Made by a program: the position numbers and the translations under genes. Shown here in pieces: positions 18,885 to 31,413 of a stretch of DNA of 64,000 nt. Location: NCBI RefSeq assembly GCF_003265705.1, contig NW_020312902.1:13068669-13132668 (forward strand), in the 5' to 3' direction. Within the stretch, counting starts at the first letter, position 1. Each line of letters starts with the position of its first letter. The stretch comes from Callorhinus ursinus. Its lineage: Eukaryota > Chordata > Mammalia > Carnivora > Otariidae. The notes below the pieces were generated by a model. That model saw only the letters and a program-made list of their open reading frames with translations, was not told the origin of the DNA and did no database searches.

Positions 18885-21799
18885 CCAAAAGCCGAAATAA
18901 GTTTTCTATCTGGGGAGGCCAGGGAAGAGTATTTGGGGTCCAGTGAACATCGAGAACAAAGCTTTAAAGAAGAAAAAAAACAAACAAACTCAAATGTTTC
19001 CTAAGAAGTGCCATAGGGCCACAGGAGAAGGAGCATAGCAGCGGGAGAGGACAGGAGCCTAATGAAATGATTAGATAGAAGGGTCTGATCATGAAAGATC
19101 ATTACACCATGGGCAAAGTGGGCGTACCTCGCATTTATTCTAAAAGTCTTGGGAAGTTATTGACAGGCTTTAATACAAGAGTGGCGTGATCTCTTCATGC
19201 CATTTGGAACTCATTCATCTGTCATTGATTGAGTGTTGGCTTTTGGTTCAGTTTTTAATCTTGGCACCCCAATCTCTCTCTCGGAGAACCTTTATGTGCT
19301 GTACTGAATCCTTTCCTCCTCACGTCAACATACATGGGATCTCCCGCTGGGGTCTGCACAAAGAGTGATGAAAAATTCTTGCTGGATAAACAAACGGCAG
19401 AAGAATTGAAAAGTGGCCCATGTTCCCCGCATATCAATCCTATGAAGAGCCTTCTCAAGGGAGACAGCAGATGGGAAAGCTTTTAAAGGCCAGAAAAACC
19501 CTCTAATGTAATACATTGCCTTTAAATTTACAGCGCCTCTGTTTTCCAATGTCTCTTTTCTTAAGGCTCAAGGGGAAGTATTTTTAGGTTTACCTGATAA
19601 CTAGATAGTTCCCATTTAATTGAACATTGTGAACTTTAAATATAAAAATAGAATGGTTTAATTATCCATTTCCCACTCCTGTGTTCAAGCATATTCCATC
19701 AGACCACTCTTTTTGATCCCTTAACGATATATTAGGTAGATTCTATGGCTTCACAATTGCTTTAGGTTATTAGAAACTGCACTCAGCCCAGACTGATTTA
19801 AGACTCCTGTCTCACATACAATTCAAATACCATCTCCTCCTTCCCTGCAACAGCCCCACTGCAGGGGATATGGGATGTGAATGGGATATGTCCTTCGTAT
19901 CTTAGACCCTCCCATTCCAACACCTTAGAGCGGAGGGGAGTTGCGTGGTCTGGTTCTCTGGTTCTGGAATATCTCATCTCTCTGTCTCTCCTCCCACCTC
20001 TAGGTCAAGCCCCTCTCTGTAGACGCAGGGGAGAGAAGGGGATAGGAAAAAGGGAAGAGTCTCAGTGGCAGGAAGGTATCTATTGTCTTACTCCGAGTCA
20101 GGCTAATTCCATTTATTGCTGATGCTATCCACCCATATGGTGATTTTCTGCAAATATAGGAGTGGTTTTCATGAGGTGGAAGTTAAGTTTTACTCTGGCT
20201 CCTCCCTGGCTGCGGACTCTAAGAGGAAGAGCTGTATCACCTTACAACCCTGAGATTTCCACACACCCAGTCCTCTCTTTCAGGAGCCACATGGGCAACC
20301 ACATGGCTCTTGCCCTTACTCGATTCCAGGCTTTTTCACTTCCCTCAAAGGCACAAGTGACTGCCCAGATACTGTTTCACACCCTACAGGTGCAGAGCTC
20401 TGGCATTCTCTCTGGCATCGACTCTCACCCATAGCCATTTGCTAACATCACTTAGGTTTCCCTTCAGAGAACAACCCCTCCTCCATCGTCATGCCACACC
20501 TGTCGGGTTGGTTTGAATTTGGTAGGTTTTGCTCTACCTCTGCTCTAGAACTGAGAGCCGACTGATCCAAGGCTATCAACCGTAATTTAACTATTTGCCA
20601 TGAGAATTAGGTTGGGTGTGAGTCCCTGCCCCCTTCTTCCTAAGCGCACCGCCAAATGATTCCAGCTCCTTCTTGTTGATCCGAATAATTCTGCCTTCGA
20701 ATTTCTCCAGGTTAGAAGCAGTTTCTTATCTCTTTGAGAACTTGCCCCAACTCTAGGGAACAAGTGTCAGCCTCCAGCAAGAACCTAAGCCGCATTTCTA
20801 TTCCTTCACAGTGCATGCAGACTGCACCTGAACAACACCAGGAAGGAAGTGACATGCCAGTGTACCCTTACGGTAGATACTCCAAGCTCTACTCCTTGGC
20901 AGAGTTTGGAGCCCCTCTCACTTGGCTTTGACAAAGAGAAATATCCCCATTCCCTATGGCAAAGAATAGTACTGTAGATTCTCTCTCCTCTTCTTAGTTC
21001 GGAGACAGGTATCGATGAAAAAGAGATGAGAAGGAACTAGGGCACAAAGGGATGGGGTGAAGTGAGATGCTAATGGAGATGATGCTAATCCATATGGCCC
21101 CTTCTCATGAATCATGAGGATGAGAGAATGTAGCCCGTGTGCACACAGCCGGGTTAGCAGGGTGCAGGCTGGATTTCAGTCCTCATTAGCCTCTTGGCTG
21201 TGCACATTTGAACGATGAACAACCTATACAAAACAACTATGGGCTGTGGTCCCAACACTTGCAGTGATAATCAGGGATAGCAGGGCTGGTTTGGCTACTG
21301 CTTAATAAATACTGAAGAAGGGGGTCTGCCCTCCACTGGTATTTGCTCTGTGTCAGCTCTGTCCTGAAAATGAAAGGCCAAAGAAAATTACCACCCAACT
21401 TCCTTCTGAATAAGTATAATTAAATCCTGTTGGACATTGTGCTCAGTGACTTGTACTGCTGCTGGAAAAACTGTTGTAAAATCATATCCAAGGGCAATTT
21501 GAAAGAGAAACTCTTGCTTATAATGATTGAGAGGAACTAGGCACTTAAGAAAACTAAACTATACTTTAAAGTTAAGTCACATTATCTTCATGTGCATACT
21601 CAAAACAGCAGGAACACATTTCAATTAAAAGAACCAAACTCCGGAACCAAATATGAAATGCATTAAGAAAATCATGAAAAGAAAGAGTAGTTAGCCTTAA
21701 GCCTAATGAGAATTGGGATGTAGCCAAAATTCTCTTAGTATTTTTTGTTTGTTTGTTTGTTCATTTAAAAGTTTTTTTTTTTCTTTTTCTTTTAAAAGA
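18885..21799. other. Mostly unique sequence
   Basis: 19100-19195 (GGGAAGTTATTGACAGGCTTTAATACAAGAGTGGCGTGATC) resembles an old mammalian-wide repeat of uncertain family. From 19750 to 20930 the GC content is somewhat higher and several short open frames occur (for example 20162-20434), but none shows a domain or a convincing exon structure. Confidence 0.45.
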
Positions 21800-22450
21800 G
21801 CACAGATGGAAAGTTATTCGTATTCAGGACACTATCATTCAGGACACTCCATTGTTTACTTGTGTATATATTTATTCTTCCCATGTGTCTCCACTGTAAA
21901 TAACATTCTTCTCCCAGCCACAGGCCACTATTTTAACAGGTTCTAAATGTATCTGTGAATCTGTACATATTCTTGTAGAGCACGGCATTTGGGAGGTATG
22001 CTTAAGCTTTTGATTTTAATTATTTTTGAAATATTGTATTCTATTTATATAATTTTTATATTTTTCATTTTATATATATTTTTAAATGTTCAATATATAA
22101 TATTACAGAATTCTATTTATCAGCTTTTTTATTCTTAGCACCGTTTTTAAAATAATTCATTTTTATTATATGCATGATTGCGTGTTTGTGATTTTTGCTT
22201 CTACTTGCAATACAATATTCCACATAATGATGGTCCTGTTTTTAAATAATGGGTTGCCTCCTGCTCTAAATATTCTGATCCATGTCTCCTTATGAACCTG
22301 CATAAGACTTGGATTGCTGTGTCATAGGATTCTGCACATTTGACTAAGCACTACCTTCATGCTCTCTAGAATGGCCACACTGTTCTACACTCTCACCCCA
22401 GTGAATTATGGGCTCTCTCCTTTGCCAACAAATACCACCTTTACACCTGG
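21800..22450 (-). mobile_element. Old L1M 3' fragment
   Basis: CCAGCCACAGGCCACTATTTTAACAGG and TTCTTGTAGAGCACGGCATT, followed by TTGGATTGCTGTGTCATAGGATTCTGC and CACTGTTCTACACTCTCACCCCAG, are reverse-complement landmarks of an ancient L1 ORF2 end and 3' UTR. Confidence 0.55.
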
Positions 22451-22855
22451 CTTGCCTCAACTCTGTTAAGGGGACATGCAGAAGACTGACTCTACTTAAT
22501 GAATCTACTTACATGTATATTTCTGTGATCAGAGAGAAGAAACTGGGATGGAGATGGCTATAGGTGTGTGGATGGATACAGAGGGGATATTATAATTATT
22601 AATGAAGCTGTTGCAAATTGAATTGGCTAAATAGATGGTAAGTTGACAGCATGAAGAGAGCCCCATTGCCTTACTCCCTCTCCCTCTTTTTACATTCAAA
22701 CTAAGTTTCTGGGTTAACATTTAGAGGAGAAAATATCTCAAATGACTATGGAAAAAAACATTTTTATCATAACACAAAGAAAGAAACCCCTCTGGAAAAT
22801 TTATTTTACATTTCTTTTCAGTTTTATATGTATATATCTGCATCTTTATGTGGTG
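22451..22855. other. Unique sequence, nothing recognised
   Basis: No repeat or coding feature recognised. Confidence 0.5.
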
Positions 22856-23130
22856 GGTTTTTAAAATTTTTTAATTATTATGGTAAGAAAACATATAACA
22901 CGATATCTACCCTCTTAACAATACCGCACTATACACTTAAAAATTGGCTAACTATAAGCACAGTGTTGTTGTACAGCAGCTCTCTAGAACTTTCTCATCT
23001 CACATGACTAAAATTTTATACCAAGTGAACAGTAACTCCCCATTTCCCACCACCCCAATCCTTAGCAACCCCCATTCTACTTTGTGCCTCCCTCTTACTC
23101 TTTTGAAAATCTTTTCTGAATATCACGGAT
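22856..23130 (-). mobile_element. L1MA/MB-type 3' UTR fragment
   Basis: Reverse complement of a typical L1 3' UTR: ACTCTCTTAACAATA-like and ACAGTGTTGTTGTACAGCAGCTCTC stretches, then CCCATTTCCCACCACCCCAATCCTTAGCAACCCCCATTCTACTTTG. The last block is highly characteristic. Confidence 0.8.
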
Positions 23131-23604
23131 ATATATATACACAGACTTCTTAATCTCAAAAACACTTTTGAATTTGTAATTTGAAGTTATGGTGATGATT
23201 ATAAATCCCTGCAAATACAAATTTATTATAGTAAATTTAGAAACAAAAAAAATAAAGACTTATGCTACTCATATCACAGCCTGATGTCTCCCTTGGTCCA
23301 AGAATAAGAATAACATGAATTCTCAACCTTCATTCCAGCAATCCAGCTCAAATATTTGATATCGAGATGGAATTTTTTTTGTTTTTTTCCTAGGGAGAAT
23401 ATAATTTAAAATGGAAGATCAGGGAATCTTGACAGGTCTTGGGGAGGAATCCTTAAATTTTACCTTATAGCATTGTTAGGAAACAATCATTACAGAGGGG
23501 CAGGGGGGCAATTGAGAAAACCTACAAGGACTTGTACATTTTCCCTTTGGCATTACAAAGGGGAAAGGGATGTCAGCTAGCTTTAGTTTGAAGTTCTCAT
23601 GGAG
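23131..23604. other. Unique sequence, nothing recognised
   Basis: No repeat or coding feature recognised. Confidence 0.5.
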
Positions 23605-23621
23605 AAAAACTAAATTGTTTG

Positions 23622-23825
23622 TTTGTTTTAAAGATTTTATTTATTTGTCAGAGAGAGAGCTCATGTGCACACAAGAGCAGGGGAGTGGGGGAGGGGGAGA
23701 GGGCAGAGGGAGAAGCAGGGTCCCCACTGAGCGATGAGCCCAATGTGGGACTAGATCCCAGGACTCTGGGATCATGACCTGAGCCGAATGTAGATGCTTA
23801 ACTGACTGAGCTACTTAGGCATCCC
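23622..23825 (-). mobile_element. CAN SINE with target-site duplication
   Basis: A minus-strand copy framed by AAAAACTAAATTGTTTG at 23605-23621 and the same 17 bp with one mismatch at 23826-23842. Confidence 0.96.
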
Positions 23826-23842
23826 AAAAACTAAATTATTTG

Positions 23843-24289
23843 AACAACAAAAAAATTTGTTTTAGATTTTTGAAGTCAGAGATCTACAAAGAAAGTGAGA
23901 ATTTTTAGGGCCAACATTCCAGAAAGCAGGGAAACCCAAAATGGTGAACCCAACGTTTGGTAATCTTTCTCCCTTTGAACATATGCTGGTTTGAAAAGAG
24001 CAAGTAAGAGGCTAAAAATCAAAGCCTACAATGGGAGCTAAAATGATTGGCAGTCTCATAGGTCTGGGTGTAAAAAGCCATCAAAAAGAAGGGGCTCTTG
24101 CTCACAAATTAGACTAACTGGGGACTTGAAAATCTGTGTTGTGAACTAGATACCAACTGGCTCTGCAAAGACTGAAGTTTAGCTTTGAATCAGCTCAAAT
24201 CCTGATTAAAAGACCTTGCCTAGCAAAAGTCCTCCTTGGGCTTTTGTTTCTAAGTTGTGTAAAGCAAAATGTCTAGCATCCATTAAGAA
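23843..24289. other. Unique sequence, nothing recognised
   Basis: No repeat or coding feature recognised. Confidence 0.5.
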
Positions 24290-25000
24290 AACAACAAAGA
24301 GTATCAGTGATAGTCCAGTCAGGAAGCAGAAACCATACAATGTATGTCAATGGAAATGATTTCATATAAAGAATTTTTCAGTGGAAATTGAAGAACTGAA
24401 AGGCAAAAGGTAGGACACTAAAGTATCACAAGGTAGCAAATGCAGAAGCCACTACCTTATTTACAACTGGAAGAACAAGAGAAAGAAAATGGAAATATTT
24501 CAGTGAAGCTTGGAAGAAAGTTCTCTTAGAGATAAAAATCAGGATATTAAGAAGGGATTGATGCGTGGCCAGTGGTGTCTCAGATCTTGCAGAAGGATTC
24601 TTGTGGGGCTAAGACCCAGACTTCTCTGGTGGTAATCCTGCCTGGCTGGTGCTGGACTCTCTGAGCAACCACATTAAGGCTGCTTCTTTGTTTGTCTGAA
24701 GAACTGGAAACTGGATTCCATCTCTGCTAGTTAAACAAACACCTGCTCTGGGATAAAGAATCGTTGGGAAGATGATACTGATAGGAATAGGGAGCAGACA
24801 AGAAGCAAACTTGGAAGAAAAATCCCTTCTCCCTCCAACCTTCCAATCGCCCTCTAGTGCCTTTATGGGCAAAGCCTCAGTGGAAGTCAGCAGGCAAATC
24901 AGAAATGTTTTTTTTTTGCAAATTCCCACCCTCACAGCAGAGTACAGAATGGTGGGTTTGAGGCTGAGAAGAAAGAGCCCTTTAACTGTCATAGCAAGCA
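24290..25000. mobile_element. Possible old L1M/MER-type repeat
   Basis: It begins with AGTCCAGTCAGGAAGCAGAAACCA and runs through CCTCCAACCTTCCAATCGCCCTCTAGTGCC and AAAGCCTCAGTGGAAGTCAGCAGGC. This is the plan of an old mammalian repeat, perhaps an L1M 3' UTR. A 160-codon minus-strand open frame (24609-25091) crosses it, contains no recognisable domain, and is best taken as chance. Confidence 0.35.
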
Positions 25001-25059
25001 CGTAAAGGAACATGATTGACCAAGAGAGGAGTGAAAAAACAGACAATACAATAGAATTA

Positions 25060-25290
25060 GAGGGGACCCAGATATTGCAGTTGTCAAACAATTATTTTCA
25101 AATAATTGTGACTAATAATATGCTCAAGAAGTGAAAAGACAAGATGGCGAGAATTCTGGCCAAGAACTGGCAACTGTAAAACCAAATCAAATGGAAGCTA
25201 AAAAGCATAATAACTGAAATTGAGAACTCAATGAGAGTCCAATTTATGATTAGCCAATAGAAGAATATAAAAGACCTTCACTTCCACCAA
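25060..25290 (+). mobile_element. L1 ORF1-like fragment
   Basis: AACCAAATCAAATGGAAGC, then AATAACTGAAATTGAGAACTCAATGAG, resembles the coiled-coil-encoding part of L1 ORF1. It is very diverged and has no open frame. Confidence 0.4.
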
Positions 25291-25734
25291 ACGGTCAAGA
25301 AATAACAGAAAAAAAAAATCACATTTTTCTTTAAAGCCATTGAAACCTGAGGGCAAAAACCATCTAGAAAACTGAACTCTAGATTGACAAACCCTTCCTA
25401 GTGTTACCTAAGTGGTAGGTTCTTTCCCCACTCAATATCATTCACCAAATAGCCAAATAACAAAATCTTGAGCTCATCTGGAGGGTTAGCACAGTGTCTG
25501 AACCGGATCAAATGGGTCAAAAACTGGGTCAGGAGGGCTTATTTGGTGCTTATGGCTTCTGACATCTAGCCTTATTTTCTGGTAGTAAGCAGCACCCCTA
25601 AGCTAGGTTATTTTGGCTTATTTGGAGCTTGTTGTTGAATCCCTGGTGACAGTAGGTAAGTAATACAAAAGAGATTTTCATGCTTAGGGGCAATTGCTAA
25701 TGTTGGGGGAGGGCAGGGAAAAGGCAAGTCCATA
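25291..25734. other. Unique sequence, nothing recognised
   Basis: No repeat or coding feature recognised. Confidence 0.5.
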
Positions 25735-25749
25735 ACCAAATGAACTTTT

Positions 25750-25933
25750 TTAAAATTTTATTTATTTGTTTATTTATTTATTTATAGAGCACAAGGTGGG
25801 GAGGGGAAGACGGTGAGGAGAGAGAGAATCTCCAGCAGCTCCAATGTGGGGCTCAATCCTACTACCCTGAGATCATGACCTGGGCCAAAATTAAAAGTCA
25901 TATGCTTAACTGACTAAGCCACCCAGACACCCC
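25750..25933 (-). mobile_element. CAN SINE with target-site duplication
   Basis: A minus-strand copy framed by ACCAAATGAACTTTT at 25735-25749 and the same 15 bp with one mismatch at 25934-25948. The body is diverged, so the copy is older than most here. Confidence 0.94.
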
Positions 25934-26096
25934 ACCAACTGAACTTTTAATGAACATGTATGTGTATTAGACTGTAGAATTTGAATCAAATGCAAAAATG
26001 ATTCTGTCAAGTAATTCTCTTACAAGGAAACTTTTCAGGGGTAAGCAGATGTGGAGGCAAGGCTGAAAAGTAGAAGTAGAACTTTTAATTTTCCAG

Positions 26097-26400
26097 TCCA
26101 GAGTTTCAAATTCTCATAATCTCAAAATCTTGTTGCCATGTAGATTTACACTTGCATAACCTTAGAATCTCATGGTTCTGCAGTCCCACATTCCACAGTA
26201 TTGCAGTATTAAAGTCTCAGGAATCAGTCTTACGGTCTCACAATCTCCAAGCTTTGCAAGCTCATGGTCTCAAAATCAGGTGTCCTAAAGACCCTAAGGT
26301 CTAGACATCTAAAAATCTAGCAGTTTTGAAGTCTATCAAACTTGAAATCTCACAGTCTTGAGATCTAGAAAACTTAGAGTCTTTTGTTCCAAGACACTTT
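26097..26400. repeat. Degenerate quasi-tandem array of TCTCA/TCTA words
   Basis: Words of the form (A/G)(A/G)TCTCA and (A/G)(A/G)TCTA recur roughly every 12-25 bp: for example AATCTCAAAATCT, AGAATCTCATGG, AAGTCTCAGG, GGTCTCACAATCTCC, GGTCTCAAAATC, AGGTCTAGACATCTA and AAATCTCACAGTCTTGAGATCTAG. The spacing is irregular, so it is a decayed repeat or a biased sequence rather than a clean minisatellite. Confidence 0.5.
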
Positions 26401-26729
26401 TAGAAGTGTGAAACACATTTAAAGCACTTAATGCAGGGATAAAATTGGTCCAACGAGAAATGTAACCAGACCTCATTCAAATTCAACAATTTATAAGTCT
26501 AACATTATCAGTCTATGACAGTGCAACAAGTTGAGTTGGACTAATAAATAAAAGAGATATTTTTAGACTTACAATGCTCAACTTCTAAGACCTTGCAAAG
26601 GCTACTGGATGTTGAATGTAAAAGCTAAAAGCAATAAAAATCTATTATGGAGCTGATAACATATGGAATTTCAATATATGAAAACAAGAGCATAAGGTAT
26701 AGGAGCACTGTTGTAGTACTGTTTACATA

Positions 26730-27769
26730 TTATCTAAAGCTAGGCTGAGAAAAGAAATATATATTTAAACTCCAAAGAAACCACTAAAAATTAACACAAA
26801 CTGTATAGTCAAAATGTTAATACATGAGATAAAGTGAAATTCAAAAACACACACAGCCAAAAATACACAGAAATTAAATAGGACAAATAGAAAATGAGTA
26901 ACAAAATGGTAAACTTGAACACAATCATATCAATAATTATGTTAAATGCAAAGAGACTAATTATTTTATGTGAAAGGCAGAGATTATAAGACTGGAAGAA
27001 AAGACCAACTATAAAGGCAAAGGTTCTTAGACTGCATAAAAAAGCAAATATACATAAAATATGACAGAAGTTGAAAGTGAATAAAAGAAAAACATAAACT
27101 ATGAAAGTACTAAGCATAAGAATTTGGATATACTTTAAGACAGTATTACCAGAGATAAAATGGAACATTTCAGAAAGACAGAAGTGACAACTGATCAAGA
27201 AGGCACAACCAATTGAAGTGTGTATACATCTAATAGAGCTTTAAATACAAAAGGTAAAAGTTGCCAAACCAACAGAAGAAATAAGCAAATCTATATTGTA
27301 AATAGAGCTGTAATATCTTTTCCTCTGTAATTGATAGAATAATAACTCAGTGAAAATATTGAAGTTTTGAATAACCCCATTAACTAAAATGAGCTAATTG
27401 GCATTCATAGATTACTATACCTAACTCTGAAAAATAAACACTCTTTTTACATGGACATGAAATATTCACCTATAAAGACCAATAAAGAGCCATAAAACAA
27501 GTCTTAAAATTTTTCAGTGAATTAAACTACAATATTGAACATTGACTACAGTGAAATTAAATTAAGACCCAAGAACAAAAGATCTCTAGAATATCTCCAA
27601 AACTGGAACAAAGCAACACACTCATACAAGGCCCATGAATGAAAGAAGAAATAAAAAATAAAATTAGAAAGTGTTTTGGACTGAATGATGACCATACAAT
27701 ATATCAAAATTTGTGAGATTCATTTGTAATAGTTCTTAGAGGAAAATTAGGGTTGTGATGATTATATCA
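26730..27769 (+). mobile_element. Old L1 ORF2 fragment (endonuclease to pre-RT), left part
   Basis: A decayed ORF2 in plus orientation. Landmarks in order are ATATCAATAATTATGTTAAATG near the ORF2 start, GACAACTGATCAAGAAGGCAC, ACATGGACATGAAATATTCACC, CAATAAAGAGCCATAAAACAAGTC and TTGGACTGAATGATGACC. A CAN SINE interrupts it at 27784-28010. Confidence 0.75.
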
Positions 27770-27783
27770 GAAAATAGGAAAGA

Positions 27784-28010
27784 GCAGGATGCCTGGGTGG
27801 CTCAGTCGGTTAAGCGTCTGCCTTTGGCTCAGGTCATGATCTCAGGGTCCTGGGACTGAGTCCCGCACTGGGTTCCCTGCTCAGAGGGAAGTCTGCTTCT
27901 CCCTTTGCCCCTCCCACTGCTCATGCACACACACTCTCTCTCTGATTGATAGATAGATAGATAGATAGATAAATAAAAATAAATAAATAAATAAAATCTT
28001 TAAAAATAAA
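27784..28010 (+). mobile_element. CAN SINE inserted in old L1, with (GATA)n in its tail
   Basis: A plus-strand copy with a near-consensus head (TGCCTGGGTGGCTCAGTCGG) flanked by a perfect 14-bp TSD, GAAAATAGGAAAGA, at 27770-27783 and 28011-28024. A (GATA)n run lies at 27948-27971, at the start of its tail. Confidence 0.97.
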
Positions 28011-28024
28011 GAAAATAGGAAAGA

Positions 28025-28380
28025 ACTATGTTCAGTAATCTAAACTTCCACCTTAGGTTGGGGGAACAAATAAAAACAATTTAAACCTAAAATGAATAAA
28101 TGAAAGGAAATACACTTTAGAGCAGAAATCAATGATATGAGAGACAAACACCAGGTAAAATTAAAAAGCCAAGTTGTTTCTGTAAGAAGATGAATAAAAT
28201 TGCTATCCTGTAGCTAACTTGGTCAACAAAAAATAGAAAACATGAGTTAGTCAAAATCAGGAATAAAATATACATCACTACCCATTTTACAGCCATTTAA
28301 AGAAAAATAAGGTAATATTAAGAACAGCATTATGCCAATAAGTTTGACAACTCAGATGAAAGGAGAAAATGTCTTTCTTA
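28025..28380 (+). mobile_element. Old L1 ORF2 fragment, right part
   Basis: Continuation of the copy at 26730-27769 after the SINE: AGAGCAGAAATCAATGATATGAGA, then AATTAAAAAGCCAAG, and TATGCCAATAAGTTTGACAACTCAG-like sequence that in L1 lies shortly before the RT core. Confidence 0.72.
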
Positions 28381-28382
28381 AA

Positions 28383-28715
28383 AGCAGGTTTATTGACATA
28401 TGGCTAATATACAAAAAAAAGCTGCACATCTTAAATATATAGGATTTGATGAGTTTGGACATATACAAACACATGTGAAACTCTCTACAATCCAGGTATT
28501 AGACATACCCATCACTCAAAGTTTTCTTGTGCTTCCTTGGGTTTTTTGTTTGTTTGTTTTTGTTGTTTTGTTTTTTGTAAGAATACAACATGAGATTTTT
28601 CTCTTTAAAAGTGTTTTAGGTACACAACACAGTAATTTTAACTATACATGTTGTACAAGAGATCTCTAGAATTACTCATCTTGCATAACTGAAACTTTAT
28701 ATCCAGCATGTATGG
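28383..28715 (-). mobile_element. L1M 3' UTR fragment(s)
   Basis: Two reverse-complement L1M 3' UTR stretches lie end to end. The first is TTTATTGACATATGGCTAATATAC to CAAAGTTTTCTTGTGC. The second runs from GTACACAACACAGTAATTTTAACTATACATGTTG to CATAACTGAAACTTTATA. A G/T-rich run (TTTTTTGTTTGTTTG...) separates them. Confidence 0.7.
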
Positions 28716-29246
28716 ATTTTTGGCATATTTTGATTAGATTATCAGGCATTTTTGTAAGGTTTTATGCCTCCTAATATATTGACAGAAATGCTGAAACAGT
28801 AAAAAGTTTATTCATTTTTGTCTACAGTCTCATTTATTCCTACTGCCAAGTACAAGTTTTGGCTCAAGAAAGCATTCAATAAAGATTTGAACTGGGTACC
28901 AAGTATTGAAATAGAAAGATATTTACATTTGTAGACTGGTCATAAGGGACATACGGAAAGAGAGTTGACAGTTTTGAGGACCCAAAAAACATCTGGCACT
29001 GGGCAAGGTCGCTATGTCCGTCAAGTGTTTTGGAGTTTTATAAGGATTGAAAGGCAACTGATTACTCATCTGAAGTCAAAGGGGGAGTATCAACAGTACC
29101 AGGGCACTTGCATTGCAAAATGCTTTGTGGTTGTGTCATGAGCTCCCTGTTTCCTCTAATGACAGAAGAGTAACAGCATGGTAAAAAGGGTACCAGCATA
29201 ACCCTTTGAGATTTCCCTTCATCTGAATACCAATCCCCCCATAGAC
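28716..29246. other. Unique sequence, nothing recognised
   Basis: A possible L2 end (GCATTCAATAAAGATTTGAA) lies at about 28873. Otherwise nothing was recognised. Confidence 0.45.
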
Positions 29247-29388
29247 TGGTGATGTAACCTCTCTCTACCTCTACTTCCTCGTCTATAAAACCATTACATT
29301 ACAGAGGGACAGGAAACAATTGAGATAACATATATAAAGTGCTTTTCACAGTGCTTGGCACCTAATATATGCTCAAACTGTGCTATAG
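29247..29388 (+). mobile_element. MIR SINE
   Basis: GATGTAACCTCTCTCTACCTCTACTTCCTCGTCTATAAAAC followed by TATATAAAGTGCTTTTCACAGTGCTTGGCACC and ATATGCTCAAACTG is a MIR 3' half. Confidence 0.75.
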
Positions 29389-29969
29389 GTAAGTATCAGT
29401 ACTAGATTAGTATTAGTATATCAAGTAAAGCAGCAGAGGACACTAGTAGTGTGACCTCTAGCAAAGCATGGGACCTTCTCATGACAGTGGCTTCCAGACA
29501 GGTGAGGAGAATGTCTTGGCTTGACTTCTTAAAGGCCCATCCAGTGCTAAAGCTATGCAATGCTAAAGCTTATATAATGCATGTTTTTACACCAAGGTGT
29601 ATACTCATGTACATCACTGGTCTTTATCTGAAATGATACAACGTACATTTCTGTTTTCCATTTTCATGTATTTGATTGTCTTCAGTGTACCTTTTACTGG
29701 CTCAGTACAGTAAAATTTTAGTAAAAAAAAGATGCAGATTAGAAGAGACATGGTTGATTATCTATCTATCTACATATAATCATCTATCTACAAAATGTAT
29801 AATTATTGATCAACAATATTTGCTTTGTCATATAGTTTGCAAACTCAATCTCATTAAAATTGTCCACAGTACTTTCCAATGTACATTCCTACAAAATTTC
29901 ACTTTTAAATCCAATAATTTCTATGGGGTCCCAGTAGCTTTGTGCAATTAGAAATTAGTCATACTTTTG
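29389..29969. other. Unique sequence, nothing recognised
   Basis: It contains a small TATC-rich stretch near 29757-29795. The open frame 29676-29951 has no domain. Confidence 0.45.
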
Positions 29970-31413
29970 AAGGGAAGATAGCAAAGTAGGAGGATCCTAG
30001 GCTCACGCTGTCCCATAGATAACACCTTCATCAGTGTAAATAACCCAAAAGATGACCTAAAGACTGGCAGAACAGACTCTCCACAGCTACATGTAGAGAA
30101 GAGGCCACATTAAAGAGGGTAGGAAGGGTGGAGACATGGCCAGGCACCAAAATGATCTGTGAGACTGTCTATGGGAGGGAGGGATGCCAGGGGCATGAAG
30201 AAGAGAGAGGAGCAGACCCTACACCAGGCACACCAGTCATTCCAGGCATGGAAGACCCATAAGAGGAAGATAAAACCCCATAATATTTGGCTTTGAAAAC
30301 CAGAGGGGCCTAATTTTGTGAGTTCTTACAGTCAGTGGAGCTTAACACCTGGAACTTTAAAAATCAGCAAGCTCAGCTCTGGGAGAGCCAGGAGGGTGAG
30401 AAAACTGAGTCCCTGTCCTTAAAGGGACAGCACAATAAAAGAATCTCACTGAGATACAGCATAGAAGCAGCAGTTTGAAAAACACCTAGAGTATACAAGA
30501 AGGAGATTTATCTACTAATCTCAGAGTGTGTGCTGGAGGGGCAGATATCTCTGAGAAACTTTTACAAGAACAAAGGAGCTGGCAGGCACCATTTCCCTCC
30601 CCTAAACCCTGGCCTAGATATACAGACACCTGCTGGAACTGGCAGGCAGTACAAACACTCTCCACCTAGCTTGCTAACAGCACACCCCATCCCCTGCACA
30701 TTTCTCCAAATCCACCCTCTCTATACAGGCCTGGCCAGAAGTTTTCCCAGGCAGCTACAGATCTCCTCCTGCAGCTCACTGGTGTGGACCTTGCTGGCAA
30801 TGCATGCCCCAACCCTGCATTCTCCTGTGAATCTGTCCCCTCTAACATACCTTTTGTAAGAGTTCATCCAAAGTGGTACCACAAGCCTGGCAGTGTGTAA
30901 GTAGCCCCGACAGAGGCCAGAACCACTTCAAAGTGACTGCTGTCCCAGGGAGAAGGCAAGATAACCACACACACCCATCTAACTGCAGCCCCAGCAGTGG
31001 GCTGGGGGCAAACACCTGGTCTGAAAACTTCTCAGGGGACAACACAGGGAGAGCACCCTGCAGTTCGGAGCTACTACAGCTCTGACAAACACTGGTCTGA
31101 CTCACCTCAAGCAAAAGGTGGCCCCAGACTGGTCCACTAACAACACAAGGACCAAACCCTGTCTACAATAGGCAAAGAGAGCCATTGCAGACAACTGGAC
31201 TGAAGGCAAACATGGCCCAGCCACAACAGTAGGGTGCACCCAACACACATAGTAGACACCCCTGAAGTGCCAGCTTCTAGTAAACAGGGGTCATTTCACT
31301 GCAGAACCTCTTCTTCATAAGACCACTACCTGCAAGAGCAGGAGATGTAACTGACTTCCCTAAGACTTAGAAACACACACAGAGAGTTCTACAATATAAG
31401 GAGACAGAGGAAT
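29970..31413 (+). promoter_or_regulatory. L1 5' UTR with decayed internal promoter
   Basis: About 1.44 kb upstream of ORF1, GC-richer than the surroundings. It begins at the conserved L1 5' end, where the usual YY1-type AAGATGGCG is mutated to AAGATAGCA. In active L1s this region holds the Pol II promoter. Loss of the YY1 core and of CpGs suggests that it is silent. The small open frames at 30530-31114 lie in this UTR and are not genes. Confidence 0.75.

Noticed and set aside
24609..25091. 160-codon open frame on the minus strand
   Set aside because: No known domain or start context, and it lies across an old repeat-like segment. Length alone is not strong evidence in a 64-kb window.
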